The translations under genes and the position numbers were made by a program. A stretch of DNA of 64,000 bases, from contig NC_013204.1 in assembly GCF_000024265.1 (NCBI RefSeq), positions 2,670,501 through 2,734,500 of the forward strand. The letters are read 5' to 3'. This stretch comes from Eggerthella lenta DSM 2243. GTDB taxonomy: Bacteria > Actinomycetota > Coriobacteriia > Coriobacteriales > Eggerthellaceae. The notes below the pieces were generated by a model. That model was not told where the DNA came from and did not search any database. It saw only the letters and a program-made list of their open reading frames with translations. Positions 33,589-42,200 of the stretch are shown here, in pieces (the first letter of the stretch is position 1; the number at the start of each line of letters is the position of its first letter).

Positions 33589-34241
33589 AACGATGCGAGA
33601 AATGCGGCGTGCAGTTCTCGGGCGACCTCGACCGGTGCCCGTTGTGCCAAGCCGAGCTTTCGGGCGACGCGTCGCCCGCGGTGTTCCCGCGCAACGAGGT
33701 GCGCAAGTCGGGCGCCATCGCGCTGGCGGTGCTGGCGTTCGCCACGGGGGCGTGCTTGCTGGTGATGCTGTTCTTGGGTCATCTGCTCCAGCTTCCGGGC
33801 GACATCGTGGTCACAGTCTGCGTCGGCCTCGTGGTGAACTACCTGTTCGTGCGCAACATCCTCACGCACACGCCCGACTTCCTGCGCGTCGTGGCGCGCT
33901 ACTTCCTCGTGCTGCTGGCCATCGCCGCCATCTGGTTCCTCGTTTCGCGCAACCCGGTGGTCACCACCTTCGTCATACCCGGCATCTGCCTGGTGGCGCT
34001 CGTGTTCGACGGCGTGCTGCTGGCGGTGTTCCGCGGCACGTTCGTCTCGGGCTACGCGAAGTACCTGCTGTTCGACGTGGGGCTGGGCCTCATCCCGCTG
34101 GCGCTGCAGGCGCTGGGGCTCACTACGTGGGACGTCCCCTCGCTCGTGAGCGCGCTCACCGCCAGCGTGTTCCTGCTTGGGCTCGTGGTATTCGCGCGCA
34201 AGCAGCTGACAGCCGAAATCCGCAAGCTGTTCTCGGCGTAG
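33585..34241 (+). CDS. Zinc-ribbon membrane protein (DUF6320-like)
   Basis: A 218-residue protein. The N-terminus is a zinc ribbon, CEKCGVQFSGDLDRCPLCQAEL (two CxxC pairs, residues 4-24 or so), followed by six hydrophobic helices (about 42-205) and a short basic tail. It overlaps the acyltransferase stop by 4 bp (ATGA) and is the third gene of the operon. This combination is recurrent in Firmicutes and Actinobacteria, but no function is established; it may be the membrane anchor or exporter for the acylated product (inference). Confidence 0.75.
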   Translation: MKRCEKCGVQFSGDLDRCPLCQAELSGDASPAVFPRNEVRKSGAIALAVLAFATGACLLVMLFLGHLLQLPGDIVVTVCVGLVVNYLFVRNILTHTPDFLRVVARYFLVLLAIAAIWFLVSRNPVVTTFVIPGICLVALVFDGVLLAVFRGTFVSGYAKYLLFDVGLGLIPLALQALGLTTWDVPSLVSALTASVFLLGLVVFARKQLTAEIRKLFSA

Positions 34242-34258
34242 GAACGTAAGCGCGAAAA

Positions 34259-34284
34259 CGCCCGACCCCGCAGGGGATCGGGCG
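34259..34284. terminator. Terminator between zinc-ribbon gene and ahpC
   Basis: GC-rich hairpin CGCCCGA-CCCC / GGGG-A-TCGGGCG with a 3-nt loop and one bulge, between the convergent genes. Confidence 0.65.
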
Positions 34285-34327
34285 CCGATCGGTTCCGCTC
34301 GAGCAATGATGCGCGGCCGATGCAGGC

Positions 34328-34891
34328 TTACAGCTTGCCCACCAGGTCGATGCCCGGATGGAGCACCTCGGAGCCCGGCACCCAGCGCGCGGGGCACACG
34401 GAGTCGCCGTGCTCGGCCACGAACTGGCTGGCCTGCACGCGGCGCAGCAGCTCGGCGGCGTTGCGGCCGATGTTGCCGGCATTCACCTCGTAGCACACGA
34501 TCTTGCCCTCGGGGTTCACCACGAAGCTTCCGCGCTCGGCCACGCCCTCCTCCTCGATGTAGACGTCGAAGATGTCAGCCAGCTTGTGCGTGGGGTCGGC
34601 CAGCATCGGGTACGGCAGCTTCTTGATGTTCTCGGACGCGTCGTGCCACGCCTTGTGCGCGAAATGCGTGTCGCACGACACCGCGTAGATCTCGCAGTTC
34701 GCTTCCTGGAACTTGTCGTACAGCGCGCCGAGGTCTTCCAGCTCGGTCGGGCACACGAACGTGAAGTCGGCCGGGTAGAAGAAGAACACGCCCCACTTCC
34801 CCAGCACGTCGTCCTTCGTCACCGTTTCGAAGTCGTCGTTGTGGAACGCCTGGACGGTGAAGTCGTCGATTTCCTTGTTGATCATGGACAT
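34328..34891 (-). CDS. ahpC: Alkyl hydroperoxide reductase C (2-Cys peroxiredoxin)
   Basis: A 187-residue peroxiredoxin that reduces hydrogen peroxide and organic peroxides. Peroxidatic Cys47 in FTFVCPTELEDL and resolving Cys166 in DSVCPARWVPG are present, as is the YF-type C-terminal region in altered form (ending VGKL). No ahpF is adjacent, so the electron donor is elsewhere. The ATG at 34891 follows AGGAG at 11-12 nt. The AT-rich upstream region (34900-34980) holds its promoter. Confidence 0.94.
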   Translation of the reverse strand: MSMINKEIDDFTVQAFHNDDFETVTKDDVLGKWGVFFFYPADFTFVCPTELEDLGALYDKFQEANCEIYAVSCDTHFAHKAWHDASENIKKLPYPMLADPTHKLADIFDVYIEEEGVAERGSFVVNPEGKIVCYEVNAGNIGRNAAELLRRVQASQFVAEHGDSVCPARWVPGSEVLHPGIDLVGKL

Positions 34892-35183
34892 GGTTGCTGC
34901 TCCTATCTGCGGTCTATCCTCGCCAAGTTGTTATCCAAAGCAAACTTTCTCATAAATGCTACCTCGTAACCATCGTATTGTAGCGTCTCCGGACAATCTC
35001 CAAAAGCGGCGCGGCGTTTCGCGTTCGCCCGATGGAGGGTTTGTCATATTCCCGACAAGTTTCCACCGCTCGGCGCGCGGCGATGGCATACTGTCCCAGC
35101 TCCGCGCGAAGCCCGCACGGCTGCGCCGCGCACGCCGCATCGCAGCGTCCCGCCCCTCCCGTCCCGAAGGAACCGCCCGACCC

Positions 35184-36419
35184 ATGAAGAAAAGCCTGCT
35201 CGCCCTCGCCACCGGATCGTTCGCGCTCGGATTCGCCGAGTTCGTGATGATGGGCATCCTCCCCGTCACGGCCTCCGGCCTGTACGTCAGCGTGCCGGCG
35301 GCCGGCACCTTCATCTCCGCATACGCCCTCGGCGTGTGCGTGGGCACCCTGTTCCTCGTGTTCGGCCGACGCGTGCCGCCCAAGCGGCTGCTGCTCGGGT
35401 TCGTGGCGCTCGTGGCGCTCGGCAACGCCGCGGCCGCCCTCGCACCGAACGCCGAGGTGCTCGTGGCGGCGCGCTTCGTGTCCGGCCTGCCACACGGCGC
35501 GTTCTTCGGCACCGCCACCATCGTGGCGCGCGAGCTAGCCGAACCCGGCCGCGAGGGTCAGGCCGTGTCCATCATGGTGCTGGGACAGACGGTGGCGAAC
35601 ATGGTGGGCGTGCCTGGCGGCACGCTGCTGGCCGGCCTCGTGTCGTGGCGCGCGGCGTTCGTGTTCGTCGCCGTGTGGGCGCTCGGCTCGTTTGCGCTCG
35701 TCGCGCGCCTCGTGCCCGCCGTGCGCCCCATCCCCGACGCGGGCTTGGCGGGCCAGTTCCGCTTCCTCAAGAAGCCGGGCCCCTGGCTGGTCATCGGCGC
35801 GGTGCTGCTGGGCAACACCGGCGTGTTCTGCTGGTGGAGCTACGTGTCGCCGTGGCTGACGGACATCGGCGGCTTCCCGTCCGACGCGCTGCCGGCGCTG
35901 CTCGCGCTGGCGGGCTTCGGCATGGTGGTCGGCTCGCTCGTGGGCGGCCGGCTCACCGACCGCACGTCGCCCGGCAAGATGGCGGCGGCCGGCCAGGCCA
36001 TCGGCTGCATCACGCTCGCGCTCATCTTCGCGTTCTCGGGCGCGCCCGCCACGGCGGCCGGGCTCATGTTCCTGTGCGCCTTCGGCATGTTCTTCGTGTC
36101 GAGCCCCCAGCAGCTGCTCATGGTGAAGGTGGGGCGCGGCGGCGGCGAGATGATCGGGTCGGCGTGCGTGCAGGTGGCGTTCAACCTGGGCAACGCGTTC
36201 GGCGCCACCATCGGCCAGGCCGTGCTCAACGCCGGAGCGTCCTACGCCTCGCCGAGCCTGGCGGGCGTGCCCTTCTCGCTTGCGGCCGTCGCGCTGCTCG
36301 CGGTGTTCGCCGCCCGCTACGAGCGCCGCTACCGCGCAGCCGGCGCGCCGGACGGCATCGACGTGCACGACGCCCCGGAAACGCCGTCGTGCACGCAGCC
36401 CGCTTTTCGCCTAGAATGA
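35184..36419 (+). CDS. MFS transporter, AraJ/drug-efflux type
   Basis: A 411-residue protein with twelve hydrophobic helices. Helix 1 reads SFALGFAEFVMMGILPV, and the motif GLPHGAFFGTATIVARELA near residue 100 is typical of the DHA1/AraJ efflux branch. The ATG at 35184 has AAGGA upstream; the 76-codon upstream extension is unlikely. It lies 38 bp before csoR on the same strand, but no link to copper is evident. The substrate (drug, sugar or arabinose polymer) is unknown. The upstream region has a weak TTGTC/GACAA dyad at 35041-35058. Confidence 0.88.
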   Translation: MKKSLLALATGSFALGFAEFVMMGILPVTASGLYVSVPAAGTFISAYALGVCVGTLFLVFGRRVPPKRLLLGFVALVALGNAAAALAPNAEVLVAARFVSGLPHGAFFGTATIVARELAEPGREGQAVSIMVLGQTVANMVGVPGGTLLAGLVSWRAAFVFVAVWALGSFALVARLVPAVRPIPDAGLAGQFRFLKKPGPWLVIGAVLLGNTGVFCWWSYVSPWLTDIGGFPSDALPALLALAGFGMVVGSLVGGRLTDRTSPGKMAAAGQAIGCITLALIFAFSGAPATAAGLMFLCAFGMFFVSSPQQLLMVKVGRGGGEMIGSACVQVAFNLGNAFGATIGQAVLNAGASYASPSLAGVPFSLAAVALLAVFAARYERRYRAAGAPDGIDVHDAPETPSCTQPAFRLE

Positions 36420-36457
36420 GAACCCGAACGCAACGAGTCGCAAGCGAAGGGAGCGCC

Positions 36458-36733
36458 ATGAGGCAATGCATGGACGCGGATAACCTGCACCGCAGGCTGA
36501 AGAAGATCGTCGGGCAGGTGCAGGCCATCGACCGCATGGTGGACGAGGACGTGCCCTGCGAGGACGTGCTCGCGCAGATCAACGCCGCGAAGTCGGCGCT
36601 GCACAAGTGCGGCCAGGTGGTGCTCGAGGGCCACATCCAGCACTGCGTGCGCGACGGCATCGAGCACGGCGACGCCGACAAGACCATCGAAAGCTTCACC
36701 AAAGCCGTCGAGCGCTTCTCCAACATGAGCTAA
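36458..36733 (+). CDS. csoR: CsoR-family copper-sensing repressor
   Basis: A 91-residue all-helical metal-sensing repressor (DUF156). Cys34, His59 and Cys63 keep the Cu(I)-CsoR spacing (25 and 4 residues), in DVPCEDV and LEGHIQHCV. GAAGGGAG precedes the ATG at 36458. The neighbouring P1B ATPase gene, 384 bp downstream, has a CsoR-type palindrome in its promoter, which makes copper control of export the likely role. Confidence 0.9.
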   Translation: MRQCMDADNLHRRLKKIVGQVQAIDRMVDEDVPCEDVLAQINAAKSALHKCGQVVLEGHIQHCVRDGIEHGDADKTIESFTKAVERFSNMS

Positions 36734-36937
36734 TCTTCCGCGCGACCGAGCGCCCGCCCCTTCCCCGGGGAGCACCGGAAACGGGGCGCATGACCGCCGG
36801 ATGGAAGGGAGCTCCCCGCTCCGGCTGGCACCGCGCGGGACCCTTCGGCACCGGCGCCCTGCGGGCGCTTCCGCCCAGGATGACCGGGAACTCTATCCCA
36901 TTCTGCGGCCATGTGCTAAACAAGCCACCAGAACAAA

Positions 36938-36953
36938 TGTTTCACGTGAAACA
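36938..36953. other. parS site (ParB binding)
   Basis: Perfect TGTTTCACGTGAAACA, extended to a 20-bp palindrome at 36936-36955. This is the conserved bacterial parS sequence for chromosome segregation. It lies between csoR and the P-type ATPase gene. Confidence 0.92.
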
Positions 36954-37073
36954 TTCCAGGCGAGCGCTGCCCCCCCGGCGCCCGGCAAGCAGCGCAACGC
37001 CGATTCGCCCTCCCCGCCCCTTCCTCCATGTTCAAAAGTTACCTCTGGATAATTCTTCGCTCGCGCAGTATTA

Positions 37074-37093
37074 TACCTATACCCCCATAGGTA
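37074..37093 (+). promoter_or_regulatory. CsoR-type operator before the copper ATPase gene
   Basis: TACCTAT-ACCCCC-ATAGGTA is a perfect 7-bp-arm dyad with a C-run centre, as in known CsoR operators, 25 bp before the start codon. A -10-like TATTAT (37069-37074) overlaps it. Confidence 0.75.
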
Positions 37094-37117
37094 CCAAAAT
37101 GCACCGGAGAACTACTC

Positions 37118-39178
37118 ATGAAGGAGACGATGGCCATGCGCGCACCCTTGCTGGAACGACTCGAAGAACTGCTCGATCGAGGCGGCACGAAAAAGGACGT
37201 CGCGCTGCTGGCCGTGTCGGCCGTCGCGCTGGGATTCAGCTTCTTCGCGCCCGAGACGCTGCCCTTCAACCCGGCCTGGATCGCCATCGTGCTGTGCGGC
37301 GCGCCCATCATCCTGGGCGCCGTCATCGGGCTGGTGACGGAGTTCGACATCAAGGCCGACGTGCTCGTATCGCTCGCGCTCATCGCGGCGGTGGCCATCG
37401 GCGAGGACTTCGCCGCCGGCGAGGTAGCGCTCATCATGCAGCTGGGCGCGCTGCTGGAGGACCTGACGGTGGCGAAGGCCCGCGCCGGCATCGAGCGGCT
37501 CGTGCATCTGTCGCCCCGCACGGCGCGCATCGTGCGCGACGGTGTGGAAACCGTCGTCGCCGCCGAGGACGTGCAGGTGGGAGACGTGCTGCGCGTGCTG
37601 CCCGGCGAAACCGTGGCGGTGGACGGCACCGTCCTGGAAGGACGCACCTCCATCGACGAGTCGGTGATGACCGGCGAATCGCTGCCGGTCGACAAGGCGC
37701 CGGGCGACGAGGTGAAGAGCGGGACGGTGAACCAGTTCGGGGCGTTCGACATGCGCGCCCAGCGCGTGGGCGAGGACAGCTCGCTCGCCCGCATGATCGA
37801 GCTCGTGCAGTCGGCCGATGCCGGCAAGGCCAAGATCGTGCGCCTCGCCGACCGATGGGCCACCTGGATCGTCGTCATCGCCCTGACCGCGGCGGCCGGC
37901 ACGTGGCTCGTCACCGGCGAGATCATCCGCGCCGTCACCATCCTCGTGGTGTTCTGCCCCTGCGCGCTCGTGCTGGCCACGCCCACGGCCATCATGGCGG
38001 CCATCGGCAACGTGACGAAGCTCGGCGTGCTCGTGCGCGAAGGCGATGCGCTCGAGCGGCTGGCGAAGGTGCGCAAGGTGGCGTTCGACAAGACCGGCAC
38101 GCTCACCTACGGCCGCCCCGAAGTGGTGGCCGTCGGGACGATCGAGGGCTCGAAGGTGGACGAAGAGCAGCTGTATTCCCTGGTGGCCAGCGCGGAAAGC
38201 ATGAGCGAGCACCCCCTCGGCAAAGCCGTCGTGCGCGGGTGGGAGCAGCGCGCGGCCGCCGCGCCGGGCGAGGCCGCAACCGCGGAGGCCTCCGCAGCCG
38301 CGGACGCGGCCTCCGCCGCACCCGCGCTCGCCCGCCCGTCGTCGTTCGACATGGTTCCCGGCCGCGGCGTGCGCGCCTCGGTTGCCGGCCGCGACGTCGC
38401 CGCCGGCAACCGCGAGATGCTGGCCGAGCTGGGCGTCGACGGAGCCGACGCGCTGCAGGCGGCGGCCCTCCCGTTCGCCGAGCAGGGCTGCACGGTGGTG
38501 CTCGCCGCCCTCGACGGCCAGGCCGCCGGATTCATCGCCCTGGCCGACACCGTGCGCCCCACGGCCGAAGCCGCCGTGCGCGGCATCCGCACGCTGGGCG
38601 TCGAGCCGGTGCTGCTCACCGGCGACCATGCCCAGGCCGCGCGCCACATCGCCGCCCAGGCCGGCATCGTCGAGGTGGAGGCCGACTGCCTCCCCCAGAA
38701 CAAGCTGGCCGCCGTCGAGCGCCTCGAGCGCGAAGGCGCGCCCGTGTGCATGGTGGGCGACGGCATCAACGACGCGCCCGCCCTCAAACGCGCCTCGGTG
38801 GGCATCGCCATGGGCGGCGCGGGCAGCGACATCGCCGTCGATGCCGCCGACATCGCGCTCGTGCGCGACGACATCGCCGCACTGCCCCACCTGCTGGCCA
38901 TCTCGCAGCGCATGATGACCACCATCAAGCTGAACATGGGATTCTCGCTCGGGCTCAACTTCGTCGCCATCGCGCTGGCCATGACCGGCATCCTGAACCC
39001 CGTCGTGGGCGCGCTCGTGCACAACGCCGGCTCCGTCATCGTCATCGTGAATTCCGCGCTGCTGCTGAAGTGGAAGCACCGCGGCGGCTCCGAGGCGAGC
39101 GGCGACGCATCGCCCGCATCGGCGCCCGGCGCGGCAACCGCCCTGCGCGATCTCGAGCCGGACGCGGAAGCGGCCTAG
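37118..39178 (+). CDS. Heavy-metal (copper-type) P1B ATPase
   Basis: A 686-residue metal-exporting ATPase. TGESLPVDKAP (actuator), FCPCALVLATP (CPC metal site), the phosphorylation loop FDKTGTLTYG, SEHPLGKA (HP motif) and VGDGINDAPALKRA (hinge) are present. There is no N-terminal metal-binding domain. An Ala-rich insertion lies near residues 380-410. ATGs at 37118 and 37136 both have fair ribosome-binding sites (GGAGA; AAGGAG). CsoR and its operator upstream suggest Cu(I) export. Only 3 bp separate its stop from the convergent ECF ATPase stop. Its last 105 bp are duplicated at 46974-47078. Confidence 0.92.
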   Translation: MKETMAMRAPLLERLEELLDRGGTKKDVALLAVSAVALGFSFFAPETLPFNPAWIAIVLCGAPIILGAVIGLVTEFDIKADVLVSLALIAAVAIGEDFAAGEVALIMQLGALLEDLTVAKARAGIERLVHLSPRTARIVRDGVETVVAAEDVQVGDVLRVLPGETVAVDGTVLEGRTSIDESVMTGESLPVDKAPGDEVKSGTVNQFGAFDMRAQRVGEDSSLARMIELVQSADAGKAKIVRLADRWATWIVVIALTAAAGTWLVTGEIIRAVTILVVFCPCALVLATPTAIMAAIGNVTKLGVLVREGDALERLAKVRKVAFDKTGTLTYGRPEVVAVGTIEGSKVDEEQLYSLVASAESMSEHPLGKAVVRGWEQRAAAAPGEAATAEASAAADAASAAPALARPSSFDMVPGRGVRASVAGRDVAAGNREMLAELGVDGADALQAAALPFAEQGCTVVLAALDGQAAGFIALADTVRPTAEAAVRGIRTLGVEPVLLTGDHAQAARHIAAQAGIVEVEADCLPQNKLAAVERLEREGAPVCMVGDGINDAPALKRASVGIAMGGAGSDIAVDAADIALVRDDIAALPHLLAISQRMMTTIKLNMGFSLGLNFVAIALAMTGILNPVVGALVHNAGSVIVIVNSALLLKWKHRGGSEASGDASPASAPGAATALRDLEPDAEAA

Positions 39179-39181
39179 CGC

Positions 39182-40714
39182 TCAGCCGAAGAACGTCTCG
39201 ACGCGCTTCGCCACCTGCGCGTCGTCGAGGCGTCCCCACCAGGACGCGCGGCCCCCTTCCACGAACAGCACGTGGTCGCAGCACGCGGCCACCAGCTCGG
39301 GATCGTGCGTGATCACCAGGCTCGTCACGCCGCGCGCCGCGAGGCCGTGCAGGTTGTTCGCCGTATCCAGCATGTGCGCCCAATCCAGGCCGCTCGTGGG
39401 CTCGTCGAACACGCACACCTCGCGGCCGCTGGCCACGGCGCTGGCGATGGCCACGCGCTGCTTCTGGCCGCCGGACAGCGCCATCGGGTGCCGGTCGACG
39501 AGATCCGTCAAGCCGAGCCCGGCCAGAACGGCCTCGATCTCGGATTCGGCCGCCTCGCCGCGCAGCGGGCCCTCCGCCCGGTTGCGCAGCGACAGCGCCA
39601 CCTCCTCGCGCACGCTCTCGGTGAACAGCTGGTGGTTCACATCCTGCATGACCAGGTAGCACAACCTTCGGCGTTGCGCGTTCGAGCACGCGTGCCCGTT
39701 CACGGACACCTCGCCGCGAGCGCGCTTCTCCAGACCGCACAGGCACCGCGCGAACGTCGACTTGCCCGCGCCGTTGTCGCCCAGCACGCCCACGATGGAC
39801 CCGCGCGGAAACGAGAGCCCCTCCATGTCCACGTCCGGCACGCCCGCCTTCTCGTAGCCGAAGCGCAGGGAACGCACCTCGAGCCCGGCCGGCTCGTCGT
39901 GCGCGGCCGACGCCCCGCCGCATCCTGCGGGGGCGCGCTCGAAGCGCACGGGCCGCACCGAGCGCAGCCCGGCGGCATGCAGCTCGCCCTCGGACAGCGC
40001 GGCCATCTCGGACGCCGTCTTCTCCCAGGCCACACGTCCGTCCTCCACGAGCACGAACCGGTCGGCCACGTCCAGCAGGTAGCCCAGGCGATGCTCCGCC
40101 ACCACCACCGTGCGCCCCTCGGCCTTCCACTGCGCCACGATGGACGCCAGCATGCGGATGGAGGCCACGTCCAGGTTCGACGCCGGCTCGTCCAGAACGA
40201 GGAGCTGCGGGTCGTGGGCCGACACGCTCGCGCAGGCGATCTTCTGCTTCTCGCCCCCGGAGAGCTTGAACAGGTTGCGGTCGAGCAGGTCCTCCAGCCC
40301 GAAACGCACGACGACGCCGGCCATCGCCGCGTCGATGAGCGTCGGGGCCCACCCCATGTTCTCGCACCCGAAGGCCAGCTCGCTCGTGGTGTCCACGTTG
40401 AAGAACTGGCTGCGCGGGTTCTGGAACACGCTGCCCACGAGGGTTGCCAGGCGCGTGATGGGCTCGACGGACGGATCGACGCCCAGCACGTCCGCGCGCC
40501 CCCACAGATCGCCCTCGTAGAATTGCGGGATCAGCCCGTTCAGCAGGCGCGTGACCGTGGTCTTGCCGCAGCCCGAGCGCCCGCACAACACCACCACCTC
40601 GCCCGCCGGAACCTCGAGCTCCAGGTCGTCGAGCGCATAACCCGCAGACGCACCCTTGTGCCGAAACGACACGTGCGTCGCCGAAACGGCCGCGGCCGAT
40701 CCGTTCGCTACCAT
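39182..40714 (-). CDS. ECF transporter fused double ATPase (EcfA1-EcfA2 type)
   Basis: A 510-residue protein with two complete ATP-binding cassettes. Cassette 1 (about 1-240): CGRSGCGKTT, LSGGEKQKIA, LLVLDEPASNLD. Cassette 2 (about 265-505): GDNGAGKSTF, LSGGQKQRVA, VCVFDEPTSGLD. Both have the Q-loop FQNPRSQFF/MQDVNHQLF typical of energy-coupling-factor ATPases. The start at 40714 overlaps the T-component gene. With the T and S genes upstream it forms an ECF vitamin- or metal-type importer. Confidence 0.93.
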   Translation of the reverse strand: MVANGSAAAVSATHVSFRHKGASAGYALDDLELEVPAGEVVVLCGRSGCGKTTVTRLLNGLIPQFYEGDLWGRADVLGVDPSVEPITRLATLVGSVFQNPRSQFFNVDTTSELAFGCENMGWAPTLIDAAMAGVVVRFGLEDLLDRNLFKLSGGEKQKIACASVSAHDPQLLVLDEPASNLDVASIRMLASIVAQWKAEGRTVVVAEHRLGYLLDVADRFVLVEDGRVAWEKTASEMAALSEGELHAAGLRSVRPVRFERAPAGCGGASAAHDEPAGLEVRSLRFGYEKAGVPDVDMEGLSFPRGSIVGVLGDNGAGKSTFARCLCGLEKRARGEVSVNGHACSNAQRRRLCYLVMQDVNHQLFTESVREEVALSLRNRAEGPLRGEAAESEIEAVLAGLGLTDLVDRHPMALSGGQKQRVAIASAVASGREVCVFDEPTSGLDWAHMLDTANNLHGLAARGVTSLVITHDPELVAACCDHVLFVEGGRASWWGRLDDAQVAKRVETFFG

Positions 40715-41481
40715 CCCATCAGCCCCTTCGCCGCCGTCGCCGCCGCGCACGCCAAGAACACGGTCGCCAGCGCCGCATCCGCCGCCGCGAACCCGATGCG
40801 GCAGCGGCTCGTCCGCACGGCCTCGCCTCCCAGGCCGCGCGTGACCGAGGCCGCCGACAGCTCGTCCCCTATCTTCACCATGCCCGCCACCAGCGGCACG
40901 AGCCGATACTCCACGAGGGCCACCGGCCCGCTCCTCCAACCCACGCCGCGCAGGCGCATGGCATCGCGAATGGAGCGGTATTCCTCCAGCACCGTGGGAA
41001 AGAACCGGAACACCACCGCGAACGGGATGATCACGCGCTGCGGCAGGCGCACCCGTTCCATCGCCGCCACGAACTCGCTCACCTTCGTCGTGGCGAACAG
41101 GTAGTAGGCGAACATGGTGCCCGGCATGAGCTGCAGCACGAGCGCCGACAGGAACCGCAGCGTCACGGCGGCGGCGCTCGTGGACCCGAGGGCGTCCAGC
41201 AGGCCGCGTTCGTTCATCTGCTCCAGCAGGGCCGCAGCCGCGAAGACCGCCGCGAACCCGATACCCGCCGCGCGACGCCCCGCCGCGATCAGCAGGGCCA
41301 CCACGATGCCCGCCACGAGGAACTTGAGCACGAAGCCGGCCGCATCGAACCCCGAACACAGGAGCGTCACGTTCGCGCACACGAGCATGAGCACCTTCGT
41401 GCGCGGGTCGAGCCGCAAGGCCCTGCGCGCCTCCGATGCGCGCGCAGAGCCCTCCGAAGCGACGAGCGCGACGGCCTTCAT
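40708..41481 (-). CDS. ECF transporter T component
   Basis: A 257-residue membrane protein (CbiQ/EcfT-like) with the coupling motifs AMRLRGVG and ASVTRGLGGE in two cytoplasmic helices; these bind the ATPases. About five or six hydrophobic helices. Its start overlaps the S-component stop (TGATG), and its end overlaps the ATPase start by 7 bp. The N-terminal RLDPRTKVLMLVCANV is the usual EcfT opening. Confidence 0.92.
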   Translation of the reverse strand: MKAVALVASEGSARASEARRALRLDPRTKVLMLVCANVTLLCSGFDAAGFVLKFLVAGIVVALLIAAGRRAAGIGFAAVFAAAALLEQMNERGLLDALGSTSAAAVTLRFLSALVLQLMPGTMFAYYLFATTKVSEFVAAMERVRLPQRVIIPFAVVFRFFPTVLEEYRSIRDAMRLRGVGWRSGPVALVEYRLVPLVAGMVKIGDELSAASVTRGLGGEAVRTSRCRIGFAAADAALATVFLACAAATAAKGLMGW

Positions 41482-42119
41482 CACGCGATCCCCGCGCGCT
41501 CGAAGTGCTTCTTCAGCACCGCGCGGCCGACGAGCGCGCCCACGACGGCGCAGGCCACGATGCCGATCACCACCACAGCCAGCATGCCGCCCGAAAGCAG
41601 GCCCAGCATCTCGTTCACGTACGCGTCGCCCTGCGAGGAGCGGAACGGCTCGAAGTACGCCTGCCCCAAGATCCACATGGGCAGCATGGTGCCCACCACC
41701 CACAGGCTGAACGCAGCGTGCGCGGCCACGGCGCACCGGGTGCTCTTGTACGCCCCGGCGCGCAGGATCAAGTCGGCGATCAGCCCGAACACGATGCCGA
41801 AGCCCAGCCCGATGGGCCCGTAGCCCATCAGGAACGCCAGCAGGCCCAGCAGCGCCCCCATGATGGTGACCATGCCGAACGAACGCACCTTCGTGTAGAA
41901 CAGCATCTGCGGGATGCCCGACACCAGCGCGAGCGGCAGCGGGAACAGAAACGCCATGACGGGCACGAACCCCAAGCACCCGCACGCGAAGAAGATGATG
42001 AAATAGATGACCGAGAACACCGCCACCGTCACGAGGTCGCGCACCCCGATGCCCGCTTTCTGCTCGATCTCGCGCTTCGCGCCCCGAGGTGCGCCCTTCG
42101 TCGTTTGAACCTGCGCCAT
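41481..42119 (-). CDS. ECF transporter S component (MptD/Trep_Strep family)
   Basis: A 212-residue membrane protein with six helices; the segment LIADLILRAGAYKSTRCA and the end VGRAVLKKHFERAGIA define the MptD/Trep_Strep family of putative ECF substrate-binding subunits. The ATG at 42119 has AAGAAGG upstream. Its paralogue at 54344 shares the same ending (KHFKRAGIA). Substrates of this family are not established; metal-chelate or heme-like compounds are suggested here by its operon and control site. Confidence 0.88.
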   Translation of the reverse strand: MAQVQTTKGAPRGAKREIEQKAGIGVRDLVTVAVFSVIYFIIFFACGCLGFVPVMAFLFPLPLALVSGIPQMLFYTKVRSFGMVTIMGALLGLLAFLMGYGPIGLGFGIVFGLIADLILRAGAYKSTRCAVAAHAAFSLWVVGTMLPMWILGQAYFEPFRSSQGDAYVNEMLGLLSGGMLAVVVIGIVACAVVGALVGRAVLKKHFERAGIA

Positions 42120-42200
42120 ACAAAACCTTCTTTCTCCGATGGTTCCAACAAGGGCAGGGCCCATCGCCCCGCCCGCCTTCCGGCCCGTCCCGCCAGCTGG

